The notes below the pieces were generated by a model that was given only the letters and a program-made list of their open reading frames with translations, ran no database searches and was not told where the DNA came from. 64,000 nucleotides of DNA from UBA4312 sp002394635 (lineage in GTDB: Bacteria > Bacillota_I > Bacilli_A > Erysipelotrichales > Erysipelotrichaceae). Position numbers and translations under genes: made by a program. How positions within the stretch are numbered: position 1 is the first letter of the stretch; each line of letters begins with the position of its first letter. The DNA is taken from contig CAMNHO010000009.1 in the NCBI GenBank assembly GCA_946539765.1, forward strand, positions 1-64,000, given 5' to 3'. Of this stretch, positions 41,779 to 50,102 are shown piece after piece.

Positions 41779-42708
41779 ATGAAGCCTTTACTTCAAAAAG
41801 CTTTTAAATATGAAACCATCTGGGCTGCCGGAAACGTTTCCCGCAAACGCGGCTATGAAAAGAACTACGGTACCTGGTGGGAAATATCCGCCCATAAAAG
41901 CGGTCAATCTACCGTAACCAATCTAGAAGGCAATCCGACATTAGGCGAAGTGATCGATACCGATATGGAAGGTATCCTGGGAAAAGGATTTACATACCGT
42001 GAAATGTTACGAACAGCCTTTCTGGATGCTGGTGATCATTTAAGCATTCAGGTCCATCCAGGCTTTGAATACGCCCGTGAGCATTCTGATGATTACGGAA
42101 AATACGAAACGTGGTATATTGTAGATGCAAAACCAGATGCCTATCTGGTGGCAGGAACAACCATCCCGGATGAAAACACGATCAAAGAAGCATTTGAGCA
42201 TGGATCCATTGAAAAATATTTAAAAAAATGGCCTGTCAAAAAAGGCGATTATATTACGATCCCGATTGGTACTTTGCATGCCTTGGGAGCCGGTATTACT
42301 GCTTATGAAATCGGGACCAATTCTGATACTACCTATCGTTTCTACGATTATGACCGAACCGATGCCAATGGAAGAAAACGCCCTTTGAATGTGAAAGAAA
42401 GCTTTGATGTCGTTCAGTTTACAAATACCCCACATTTTGAATCTGCACAAAACCATTCACGTCGCATCGGAGATACCCCTTATTTTACCGTCGATGAGCT
42501 CTTCTTAGACAAATCGACCACTTTACAGACAGAAGGTGCTTTCTTCCTGCTATTGAATCTAGGGAAAGATCTGAACATAAAATGGAACGATGAATCGATT
42601 CCGGTAGCGGAATGGGGCAGCGTTTTTATCCCGGCCAATGCCGGACAAATAGAACTTCCAAAAGATGCACACCTATTGATCAGTCGACCCAGAAAGGAAA
42701 AACAATGA
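41779..42708 (+). CDS. manA: class I mannose-6-phosphate isomerase
   Basis: 309 residues, the short form common in Bacillota. Zinc-site elements are LSIQVHPGFEYARE (about 90-103), KYETWYIVDAKPDA (about 109-122), IPIGTLHALGAG (about 161-172) and AYEIGTNSDTTYRFYDYDR (about 175-193). It interconverts mannose-6-phosphate and fructose-6-phosphate. It starts one base after the deoC stop and its own stop overlaps the next ATG (ATGA). Some members of this subfamily act on other aldose phosphates, so a different sugar is possible. Confidence 0.9.
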   Translation: MKPLLQKAFKYETIWAAGNVSRKRGYEKNYGTWWEISAHKSGQSTVTNLEGNPTLGEVIDTDMEGILGKGFTYREMLRTAFLDAGDHLSIQVHPGFEYAREHSDDYGKYETWYIVDAKPDAYLVAGTTIPDENTIKEAFEHGSIEKYLKKWPVKKGDYITIPIGTLHALGAGITAYEIGTNSDTTYRFYDYDRTDANGRKRPLNVKESFDVVQFTNTPHFESAQNHSRRIGDTPYFTVDELFLDKSTTLQTEGAFFLLLNLGKDLNIKWNDESIPVAEWGSVFIPANAGQIELPKDAHLLISRPRKEKQ

Positions 42709-43571
42709 AAACAATTTTAGTAACAGGGGCTAATGGATATTTAGCCAGCTACATTCGCAAAAAGAACATTGATTCATTTCAATGGATCTGCATGACACGG
42801 AAAGATGCCGATTTAAGCCAGCCTGAACAAGTTCGAGCCTTTGCGGAAAGCCAGGACTTTGATATCTGTTTCCATACTGCCGCCAATGCGACGACCGCCA
42901 TCTGTGAGCAGCAGCCGGAATTAGCGCATAAGATCAATGTGGAATCCACCAAAGCTATCGTAGATGTATGCAAGGAGAAAGGAGCCCGCCTGATCTTTTG
43001 TGGTACTGAGCAGTCCTTTAACGGAAAAACCAGTGAAGGTCCTTTTACCGAAGAAGATTCCCTGCAGTCTGTAACGGTTTACGGGCAGAATAAAATTGAG
43101 TGTGAGCAATATATCCAAAAGGAACTGTCCGACTATATCATCCTCCGTTATTCCTGGATGATGGGTTTATCTTTTGATGGTATCAAGGCCAGTCCAAGCA
43201 TCGTTAAAAATGTCATGACAGCCCTTCTGCATCAAAAACCAACTCTGTTTACATGCAACGAAAAACGTGGTTTTACCTATGCCAAGAAACTGGCAGAACA
43301 ATTTCAGAAGATCACCGAACTGGAAACCGGCATCTATCATGTTTCCTCTTCCTATGATAAATCCACGTATGAAGCAGCTGTCTATACAGCCGAACAATTA
43401 GGAGCCAGCAAACAAGCCATAGAACAATATATTCTTCCGAACCATGAGAGATATGCAGACCGCTTCCGTGATTACCGTCTAAATGCAGATAAACTAGCAA
43501 AACACGGGATCACCTTTGGTACATTTGAGGAAAACCTGGAAGAGCTGTTAACCGATTTCGGATGGAAATAA
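42705..43571 (+). CDS. RmlD-like NAD(P)-dependent sugar reductase/epimerase, 288 aa
   Basis: The start at 42705 overlaps the manA stop (ATGA). The N-terminal Rossmann motif TGANGYLASYI (about 7-17) and the SDR Tyr-x-x-x-Lys pair YGQNKIE (about 125-131) are present, with a Ser/Thr-containing strand RLIFCGTEQSFNG (about 98-110). The layout is that of dTDP-4-dehydrorhamnose reductase and relatives in the extended SDR family. In this operon it probably reduces or epimerises a sugar linked to the DeoC and ManA reactions rather than making rhamnose, since no rmlABC genes are nearby. Substrate unknown. Confidence 0.82.
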   Translation: MKTILVTGANGYLASYIRKKNIDSFQWICMTRKDADLSQPEQVRAFAESQDFDICFHTAANATTAICEQQPELAHKINVESTKAIVDVCKEKGARLIFCGTEQSFNGKTSEGPFTEEDSLQSVTVYGQNKIECEQYIQKELSDYIILRYSWMMGLSFDGIKASPSIVKNVMTALLHQKPTLFTCNEKRGFTYAKKLAEQFQKITELETGIYHVSSSYDKSTYEAAVYTAEQLGASKQAIEQYILPNHERYADRFRDYRLNADKLAKHGITFGTFEENLEELLTDFGWK

Positions 43572-43575
43572 AGAG

Positions 43576-43601
43576 AACCGGGAAAAAATTCCCGGTTTTT
43601 T
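43576..43601 (+). terminator. terminator of deoC operon
   Basis: AACCGGGAA (43576-43584) pairs with TTCCCGGTT (43589-43597), followed by TTTT. Confidence 0.88.
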
Positions 43602-43721
43602 GTCGTCATTTCATTCTTTCGTAGTTGTAAATGACAGTCACATCTCCTTTCTTAGCCATTCCAGCTTCTTTGACTGTCGTATAAGATGCAGATGCCGACC
43701 CAATACTTCCTTTTTATCGCA

Positions 43722-44645
43722 CTATCTGCATCTTTTTATAATGTCTTTGATTTCCTGTCTTGCCTGAAGTCCTTCCGGTGTACGTACCTGTGGCCAACAA
43801 TGCATCATATCCTGTCCCAAATGCATCTCTAGATCGATAGCGCAGTCTTTTGCGTGCTGTATCAGATCCGGTGTATAAGCCGAGAATATTTCGGCCGTTC
43901 CATAAAAAACATCCATGGATGGAAAGTTCGTCCAGTCATAAGACAATGTATCGGCCAGATAATTCAATTCCGGCGAACCCCTCATCAAAATATCCTTGAT
44001 TCCTCTACAAAATTTAATAGGAATCAAATGGTCCGTCTTCTCTTTTTTCTTCATTCGATCAATCTGCTCGGCTGTCGGCGGTATGCATAAACCCGGTGAT
44101 ATCATGATCAGATGGGCCGGATACGGCAGCTCCAGCCGATTTTCCTTGATGTACATACAGATATACAGACAATTGGCTGCGCCGGAAGAATTCCCCATAA
44201 ACAGAATCTGCTGTGCCGGCCATGTTTCCAGCATGGTCCGATACACCGCCATCAAGCTTTCTATCATTCCCCGCATGGAAAAGCGAGGTGCCAGCGGATA
44301 TAAAGGAAACCAGATTTCGCTGTTGGTCGCATTGGCATAGTCTACCAAATTATCATAGTCTTTTTCATCCGGCGATAAGATAAAACCACCTCCGAAAAAC
44401 ATCAGTATCGCTCGCTGCGGTTGTCCGTTGATCTTTTTGGCAATAACACAGGGCCGTCCCCCGATCCTCTCGATCCGATAGTCACATTTTCCTTTTAAAT
44501 ATCTTTCCTTGACTTTATCGCTCTGCATCTTTCCAAGCAAAGATACTCGCGTTTCTAAGCTTTTTCCTTCCGCATTTAACAGCTGTTTAATAGGCAGTAT
44601 TCCTATTAATCCGTTATTCAGCTGGTATTGTATACTTGTAGACAT
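43722..44645 (-). CDS. alpha/beta hydrolase, HSL-type esterase family, 307 aa
   Basis: The nucleophile elbow GNSSGAA (about 150-156), the oxyanion region MFFGGGF (about 83-89) and the acid/His region VFYGTAEIF...MMHCWP are visible. The oxyanion motif has Phe where HSL enzymes have His (HGGG), and the acid is Glu. Both substitutions occur in divergent members. It should hydrolyse small esters in the cytoplasm. A second alpha/beta hydrolase gene ends three bases upstream, so they form a unit. Substrate unknown. Confidence 0.83.
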   Translation of the reverse strand: MSTSIQYQLNNGLIGILPIKQLLNAEGKSLETRVSLLGKMQSDKVKERYLKGKCDYRIERIGGRPCVIAKKINGQPQRAILMFFGGGFILSPDEKDYDNLVDYANATNSEIWFPLYPLAPRFSMRGMIESLMAVYRTMLETWPAQQILFMGNSSGAANCLYICMYIKENRLELPYPAHLIMISPGLCIPPTAEQIDRMKKKEKTDHLIPIKFCRGIKDILMRGSPELNYLADTLSYDWTNFPSMDVFYGTAEIFSAYTPDLIQHAKDCAIDLEMHLGQDMMHCWPQVRTPEGLQARQEIKDIIKRCR

Positions 44646-44647
44646 GC

Positions 44648-45394
44648 TTATTTACCTCGTATATATTCTTCTATTTCCTCCACATATGCCTTTGTGTGCC
44701 ATGCCATATATTCACAATGACCCATTTCTTTTCTTAAAACCGGTTTTACCTTCGGCCAATAGGTCCGTAATCCTTTTTTCGATAGCAAGTAGTCCGGATC
44801 CTTCTGGCCGTATTCCAGATGGATCTTGTTCTGCAGATCCTCGGACAACGGTGTCAAATCATAATGACAACACGCCCAACAGATATGGATGATATCGGTA
44901 TCGGACATCTTTATAAAGTTTTCCTTCATGATCTGTCCGAATCGAGGTCCATAGGACTGGATCAGATGCCTGGCCTTCTGTGTTGGATCTTTCCGCAGCT
45001 TTCGGGCCTTTTTTAAAAACATCCGTCGCATTCCTATATCCGCTATCCACGCATTTTTATGAAGCGCTACCCCATCAAACCAGATTTTGTCGATTGTAAA
45101 AGACGGATCCATCATAAGCCGGTAACCGACCGCGACCCCCATGCTGGCGCCATACAACAGACGGATATGGGTCTTGCCCTTTTTTCGCAAAGCCTGTTTC
45201 AGACTTTCGGCTTCCTGGTCCGCACTCAGATAGGTAGAAGAGTCTCCATGCCCTCCCTGATCCGGCGCAATGATATAATAATGCCCTTTCAGATGTTCTG
45301 AGAAAATTTCATAAAGATCCTGTCCTGTAATTTCCATCGGATGTAATAAAAGAATTGTTTCATCCTCTGGATTTCCGTATTCATGTATAAACAT
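44648..45394 (-). CDS. alpha/beta hydrolase, 248 aa
   Basis: Small alpha/beta hydrolase fold: the oxyanion strand LLLHPMEITG (about 15-24), nucleophile GASMGVA (about 82-88), acid EYGQKDPDY (about 192-200) and catalytic His in EMGHCEYMAWH (about 222-232). GGAGG precedes the ATG. It resembles proline-iminopeptidase/MenH-like hydrolases, but the substrate is unknown. Paired with the HSL-type esterase gene downstream and 16 bases after the kinase-fold gene. Confidence 0.85.
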   Translation of the reverse strand: MFIHEYGNPEDETILLLHPMEITGQDLYEIFSEHLKGHYYIIAPDQGGHGDSSTYLSADQEAESLKQALRKKGKTHIRLLYGASMGVAVGYRLMMDPSFTIDKIWFDGVALHKNAWIADIGMRRMFLKKARKLRKDPTQKARHLIQSYGPRFGQIMKENFIKMSDTDIIHICWACCHYDLTPLSEDLQNKIHLEYGQKDPDYLLSKKGLRTYWPKVKPVLRKEMGHCEYMAWHTKAYVEEIEEYIRGK

Positions 45395-45410
45395 ATTCTT
45401 CCTCCATTAG

Positions 45411-46316
45411 TTAGTTGTCACTAATAGTATACCCCTGTTTTGTATATTTGTTGATGATCTGAAGAACAGAATATTGATACGATGGTCCAAACAGATTCAG
45501 ATGATTCAGTAAATGATACAGATTGTAGAGATCTTTTCGCATCGGATATCCGTCATCCCATCCATAGGCTTCAAAATAAGCTTTGTAGAAGGCCGGAGGA
45601 TATCCTCCGAAAAGTTCGGTCATGGCTAGATCCGCTTCATGACAACCTACATAACATGCCGGATCGATCAGCCAAGCTTTTCCGTCTGAACCAGTCATGA
45701 AATTTCCTGCCCATAAATCGCCATGTAACAAAGAAGGATGGGACGGCTCTATCAGATAGTCGCTCAGATGTGCTAACAAGTATTCCATCCTCTGTTGCAA
45801 TGAGGTCTGGAAATAATGAGCAGCTCGTTTCCATTGTGGCAGCAGACGACACGTTCGAAAGAATTCGATCCAGCTGTCACATGAAGTATTGATCTGTATA
45901 CCAGCACCTATATAGTTATCTTCAAAAAAACCATAGGTCCCGCCCGGCACAAAACGGGAAGTGTCCACTTTGTGCATTGCCGCTAATCTCGTTCCGAAAT
46001 CTTCCCAATATCGTTTGATTTTCGTTTGCGGTTCTATATATTCCATAAGCAAGAAAGCATGATCCCCGTCCGTTCCGATGCCATATACTTCCGGTACAGA
46101 CAAGGTCTTTGTATCCCGTATAACCTGCAATCCATGGATCTCTTTCGCAAAAAAGGATAAGCGTTCCCGGCGGTTTTGTTTCATGAATACCTTTGATCCA
46201 TCGGAAAGCTCCAAAACAAAAGCCGCATTGATATCACCACCGGCAACACTACGCCGCCGGACGATCTGCACTGATCCATACAGATCTTGTATTGCCTCTT
46301 TCAAAGAATAATACAT
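45411..46316 (-). CDS. fructosamine-kinase-like phosphotransferase, 301 aa
   Basis: Protein-kinase-like fold of the fructosamine kinase/FN3K family: GGDINAAFVLELSDGSKVFMK (about 26-46, with ATP-binding Lys), catalytic loop LLHGDLWAGNFM (about 199-210), and WLIDPACYVGCHEADLAMTELFGG (about 217-240, metal-binding Asp). FN3K-type kinases phosphorylate ketosamines on glycated proteins or amino acids, leading to deglycation. AGGAGG lies ahead of the ATG. Two hydrolase genes follow closely. Confidence 0.9.
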   Translation of the reverse strand: MYYSLKEAIQDLYGSVQIVRRRSVAGGDINAAFVLELSDGSKVFMKQNRRERLSFFAKEIHGLQVIRDTKTLSVPEVYGIGTDGDHAFLLMEYIEPQTKIKRYWEDFGTRLAAMHKVDTSRFVPGGTYGFFEDNYIGAGIQINTSCDSWIEFFRTCRLLPQWKRAAHYFQTSLQQRMEYLLAHLSDYLIEPSHPSLLHGDLWAGNFMTGSDGKAWLIDPACYVGCHEADLAMTELFGGYPPAFYKAYFEAYGWDDGYPMRKDLYNLYHLLNHLNLFGPSYQYSVLQIINKYTKQGYTISDN

Positions 46317-46324
46317 GATTCCTC

Positions 46325-46540
46325 CTAATATATGGTCTTCGGTATGTCCTCCAGACCATACTCATCCATAAACATATCCAGATCCCGATCATTTCGTATC
46401 AAAAGAACCCCTTCAAAATGACCGGTTTCCTTATTTTGAAAGCCGGCGGTTTCTTCGCCGGTACAAATGCTTTTACGAATGACCGGCACCTGCTTTTCGT
46501 GATCGTATTCTTTTCTCTTCTTTTTCTTAAAAAAACGCAT
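46325..46540 (-). CDS. hypothetical protein, 71 aa
   Basis: Very basic N-terminus (MRFFKKKKRKEYDHEK) and an acidic C-terminal half (IRNDRDLDMFMDEYGLEDIPKTIY). No membrane segment. It lies eight bases ahead of the kinase-like gene and may share its transcript. The central SICTGEETAGFQNKETGHFEGVLLI looks like a short beta-hairpin. The C-terminal helix resembles tails of small Bacillota proteins that bind partners, but the family is not recognised. Confidence 0.6.
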   Translation of the reverse strand: MRFFKKKKRKEYDHEKQVPVIRKSICTGEETAGFQNKETGHFEGVLLIRNDRDLDMFMDEYGLEDIPKTIY

Positions 46541-46572
46541 CGTACCACCTTCTTATCCTTATCTTACCATGA

Positions 46573-46602
46573 TTAAAAAAAGATATACCCAAAGAGCATA
46601 TC
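46573..46602 (-). terminator. terminator of the 218-aa gene
   Basis: AAGATAT/ATATCTT arms (46575-46600 region) with an eight-base loop; minus-strand 3' end has seven T. Confidence 0.7.
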
Positions 46603-46608
46603 TTTATG

Positions 46609-47265
46609 TTACAAGCCTAGAATCGTAATCACAGATTCCTTTTCTATTCCTTTTTTCACCCACCGGTTAATCTCATAAACAGCCGCACAAATGGGGCCGC
46701 CGACCCGGGTTACATTATGAACAAGCGTATCCCATTGATCTTCATCCACTTCCGTAACCCCATAGGAATCATATTCAGGGTTCACTTCTTTGATATAGCG
46801 GTCAAAATCAATCTGATCATCCATATCCGCACTCAGATACATAGATGTTTCGTTCCAGTAACTCGATCCATCCCACTGTCCATTAACGAATTCGAGATAA
46901 TCCGTTCCCTCAAACTCGTTGATCGTTTTGAAATAGACAGTAATGGAATCCATGGCAGTTGATTCATTGATATAGTTTTTAAACGGATAGGATATCCGGC
47001 GACCGAATTTCATCCAGGCTTCCGGCTGATCTTCAAAACCGGTTTCCATGGCATTTTTTAATGCTTCGTGTACATCGGCATCGCCTTTCTCAAAGAGATC
47101 TTCCATGAAAGATATATATTCTTCGGCCGTTTCCAACTGTCCGTCATCCAGCTGTTCGATCAAAGGAAGCACAACGGACTGTTTTAACAATTCATCGATT
47201 TCCATCTCTTCCGGTCCGTTGCCAAATAGAGACTTTACTTGTTCTATACAATCATTTACATTCAT
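46609..47265 (-). CDS. hypothetical acidic protein, 218 aa
   Basis: A strongly acidic soluble protein: N-terminal helices (MNVNDCIEQVKSLFGNGPEEMEIDELLKQ), a middle GRRISYPFKNYINESTAMDSITVYFKTINEFEGTDYLEFVNGQWDG, and a tail WDTLVHNVTRVGGPICAAVYEINRWVKKG. There are no signal or membrane parts. It resembles immunity/SMI1-like or DUF-type cytosolic proteins in overall look only. It stands between terminators with a small membrane protein gene just upstream. Function not known. Confidence 0.65.
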   Translation of the reverse strand: MNVNDCIEQVKSLFGNGPEEMEIDELLKQSVVLPLIEQLDDGQLETAEEYISFMEDLFEKGDADVHEALKNAMETGFEDQPEAWMKFGRRISYPFKNYINESTAMDSITVYFKTINEFEGTDYLEFVNGQWDGSSYWNETSMYLSADMDDQIDFDRYIKEVNPEYDSYGVTEVDEDQWDTLVHNVTRVGGPICAAVYEINRWVKKGIEKESVITILGL

Positions 47266-47282
47266 ACTTTTTCTCCCGGCTG

Positions 47283-47474
47283 TTACTTTGCCTTTTTCTT
47301 CTTTGTCTTGTTCCTTGGAACAGGCTCATCCTTATACCTGGATGACAGGAATAAAAATAAAATTCCCGCCACAATCAACAAGGCGCCCAAAGCCCAATTA
47401 TCTACAACCAGAATACAGCCTGCAGCGGCAATAAATTCCAACAAAGCTGCTTCTATCAGTATTCTTTTTTTCAT
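47283..47474 (-). CDS. small two-helix membrane protein, 63 aa
   Basis: Two hydrophobic stretches (about 5-23 and 27-43, ALGALLIVAGILFLFL) and a basic cytoplasmic tail ending NKTKKKKAK. GGATCACCACG lies ahead of the ATG. Followed 17 bases later by the 218-residue gene. Unknown family. Confidence 0.6.
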   Translation of the reverse strand: MKKRILIEAALLEFIAAAGCILVVDNWALGALLIVAGILFLFLSSRYKDEPVPRNKTKKKKAK

Positions 47475-47638
47475 CGTGGTGATCCTCCACTCCTATTTTA
47501 TAAAAAACCAGAGAAGAATGCACCTGTTGTTGCGGAATCTTTTTCCCCATTTTACTTAGATTTTACATTTCTTATATATACTTTTCACAAGGGATTCATA
47601 GTATAGGATTAAATCAGTCTATACGAGGAGATTTAGGT

Positions 47639-49435
47639 ATGAACATATTATCTGTATTACAACTATTGGGAGGCGTGGGGCTCTTTCTATATGGAATGAA
47701 TTTAATGGGAAGTTCTTTAAAGACCCTGGCCGGTGGAAAGCTGTCCAAAATTTTAGAGCGTTTGACCACCAGTAAGAAAAAAGGCGTCGGAGAAATCAAG
47801 GGATGGGCCTTGGGAACCGGTGTTACCGGTATCATTCAGAGTTCGGCGGCGACAACGATCATGCTGATTGGTTTCGTAAATGCCGGCATCATGACTCTGG
47901 CCCAGGCGATCCCGGTGGTATTCGGAGCCAACGTCGGTAGTACCGTAACAGCGCAGATCCTGCGTTTAGGAGATTTAGGAGCCGGTTCCATCATTCTTCA
48001 ATTATTGAAGCCGTCTTCCTTTGCGCCGTTGTTAGTGGGTATCAGTGCTTTTATTCTGTTATTTTCAAATAATAAAAAATTGAATAATATTGCCGGTATT
48101 ATGGTTGGTTTAGGTATTTTATTCTATGGTATGACCACTATGGAAAGCGTCTTTGAACCATTAAGAGAATCCCCGGAATTCCGAGCCTTGTTCACCGCTT
48201 TTACCAATCCGTTGATTGGTATCTTGACCGGTATCCTGATTACGGCTCTGATCCAAAGTTCCAGTGCTTCCGTAGGTATTCTGCAAGCGTTATCTGCCAC
48301 AGGTATTGTTACCTATAGTATCATGTTTCCATACTTGATCGGACAGAATATCGGTAAATGTTTAACTGTTATACTAGGAAGTATCGGAGCTACCAAAAAT
48401 GCCAAACGTGTTTCGGTCAGCTATTTGTTGTTTAATATTCTGCAGGCTGTCGGATTTACCCTTTTGATCTATGGCATTTATTATACCGTCGGTATTCCGT
48501 TCTTTGATCAGCCGGTCAACCGTGGTATCATCGCCAATTTCCATTTAGGTACCAACTTGATCACCAGTCTGGTTCTGCTGCCTTTCTGCTCCCAGATGGC
48601 CAAGCTGACAGAAAAGCTGGTAGGAAAAGATACAGTGGACGACGAAAATTTAGAATTCTCCAAGCTGGATGATATGTTATTGAATACACCAACCGTTGCG
48701 TTGGATCAGTGTCATTCCTTGATCCTGCACATGATCGATTGTGTTATGAAAAACTTCAGCACAGCTACGGAGTTACTCGGTACCTATGATGAAAAAGCCT
48801 TTGAAGGCCTGGACAAAAACGAAAGCTTCATCGACCGCTGTGAAACCGAGCTGACCGCGTATATCATCCGTATCGATCGAAAGAAATTGCCGGATGATTA
48901 TAAGAAGATGGTCGGAGAAATGTTGAACTCTATCAGCGATCTGGAAAGGATCGGCGACTATGCGATGCGGATTGCGTACTATGCCCAGGAAAAACACGAG
49001 AAAAACATTCACTTTACACATGAAGGCAATGAAGAGCTGCATTACATCCTCTATGCCTCCAACAACGCATTAGAATCCGCTTTGGTTTCCTTCCGTGACA
49101 ATGACCTCGAGCTTGCCTATCGTGTACAGCCGTTAGAACAGATCATTATGGAAATGAAAAACGTCATCAAAGAACACCATGTGGATCGGCTACAGGAAGG
49201 CATTTGCAGCGTGGAAAGCGGTGTTGCGTTGTTCGATTTGCTGAATTGTTTCGAACGGGTTGCCAGTCATGCTGCCAACATTTCTTTACATGTTATCAAA
49301 CGTTTACAAGACAATTCATCTTTTGACGAAATGCATGGACATTCACAGCAGTTTTCCGGCTCTGGTTATGATACACTAGTAACAGATTATCAAACAGAGT
49401 TCTTGGAACCTCTGCAAAATGAAGAAGTGGAGTAA
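47639..49435 (+). CDS. Na+/phosphate cotransporter with PhoU-like C-terminal domain, 598 aa
   Basis: N-terminal half: two inverted Na/Pi repeats (about 10-150 and 170-300), each with a QSSA/QSSS motif (IIQSSAATT about 79-87, ALIQSSSAS about 203-211), and about eight membrane helices. C-terminal half (about 345-575) is helical and PhoU-like (NSISDLERIGDYAMRIAYYA, LFDLLNCFERVASHAANISLHV). This NptA/YjbB-like family moves phosphate with sodium. GAGGAG precedes the ATG. The response regulator and kinase genes follow immediately, so phosphate supply and signalling are linked in one operon. Confidence 0.93.
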   Translation: MNILSVLQLLGGVGLFLYGMNLMGSSLKTLAGGKLSKILERLTTSKKKGVGEIKGWALGTGVTGIIQSSAATTIMLIGFVNAGIMTLAQAIPVVFGANVGSTVTAQILRLGDLGAGSIILQLLKPSSFAPLLVGISAFILLFSNNKKLNNIAGIMVGLGILFYGMTTMESVFEPLRESPEFRALFTAFTNPLIGILTGILITALIQSSSASVGILQALSATGIVTYSIMFPYLIGQNIGKCLTVILGSIGATKNAKRVSVSYLLFNILQAVGFTLLIYGIYYTVGIPFFDQPVNRGIIANFHLGTNLITSLVLLPFCSQMAKLTEKLVGKDTVDDENLEFSKLDDMLLNTPTVALDQCHSLILHMIDCVMKNFSTATELLGTYDEKAFEGLDKNESFIDRCETELTAYIIRIDRKKLPDDYKKMVGEMLNSISDLERIGDYAMRIAYYAQEKHEKNIHFTHEGNEELHYILYASNNALESALVSFRDNDLELAYRVQPLEQIIMEMKNVIKEHHVDRLQEGICSVESGVALFDLLNCFERVASHAANISLHVIKRLQDNSSFDEMHGHSQQFSGSGYDTLVTDYQTEFLEPLQNEEVE

Positions 49436-49436
49436 A

Positions 49437-50102
49437 ATGACAACTATTTATATCGTGGAAGATGACCACAACATTTTAGAAATAGAAACCTATGCGTTGG
49501 AAAACGCAGGCTTTACAGTAAAAGGATTCGATCACAGCGAATCCTTTTTCCAAGCCATGAAAACAGCTCCGGATATGATTTTGCTGGATATAATGCTGCC
49601 GGATCAAGATGGTATGTCAATTCTAAAGACACTGCGAAAAGACAGCCGTACCGAACATATTCCGATCATTATGGTCACAGCCAAGACCTTGGAAATGGAT
49701 ACCGTCAAAGCCTTGGACCTAGGGGCTGACGACTACATCACCAAACCGTTTGGCGTCATGGAGCTGATTTCTCGTGTTAAAGCCGTATTACGGCGTTCAT
49801 CCCACCGGGAACCACAGTTTTTACAGCTGGGACCGATCCAGATCCAGCCAGATCAAAGAAGATGTACTGTGGATGAAAAAGAAGTAATGCTGACGTATAA
49901 AGAATATGAATTACTCTTATATTTAGTAAAGAACAAAGGGATCGTCGTGCAAAGAGAATCCCTGCTGGATAAAATATGGGGCATAGACTATGAAGGGGAG
50001 TCCCGTACCTTGGATGTGCATGTAAAAACGTTGCGCCAGAAGCTAGGTCCGGCCGGTTCTCTGATCCAGACAATACGGAATGTCGGGTATATTGCCAAAT
50101 GA
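49437..50102 (+). CDS. OmpR/PhoB-family response regulator, 221 aa
   Basis: ATG 49437 lies one base past the transporter stop. The receiver domain (about 1-118) has the phospho-acceptor Asp in MILLDIMLP (about 49-57), acidic pocket VEDD and Lys in YITKPFG. A winged helix (about 128-221) carries the OmpR-type fold (EVMLTYKEYELLLYLVKNKGIVVQRESLLDKIWGIDYEGESRTLDVHVKTLRQKLG). It overlaps the kinase gene by four bases. It is probably a PhoB-like regulator activated by the co-encoded kinase, with the Na/Pi transporter as one target. Confidence 0.94.
   Translation: MTTIYIVEDDHNILEIETYALENAGFTVKGFDHSESFFQAMKTAPDMILLDIMLPDQDGMSILKTLRKDSRTEHIPIIMVTAKTLEMDTVKALDLGADDYITKPFGVMELISRVKAVLRRSSHREPQFLQLGPIQIQPDQRRCTVDEKEVMLTYKEYELLLYLVKNKGIVVQRESLLDKIWGIDYEGESRTLDVHVKTLRQKLGPAGSLIQTIRNVGYIAK

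Noticed and set aside
43602..43721. A 33-codon minus-strand frame ending NYERMK with an AAAGGAG-like site
   Set aside because: It starts directly after an in-frame stop with no normal start codon. It may be a gene remnant but is not supportable as a CDS.
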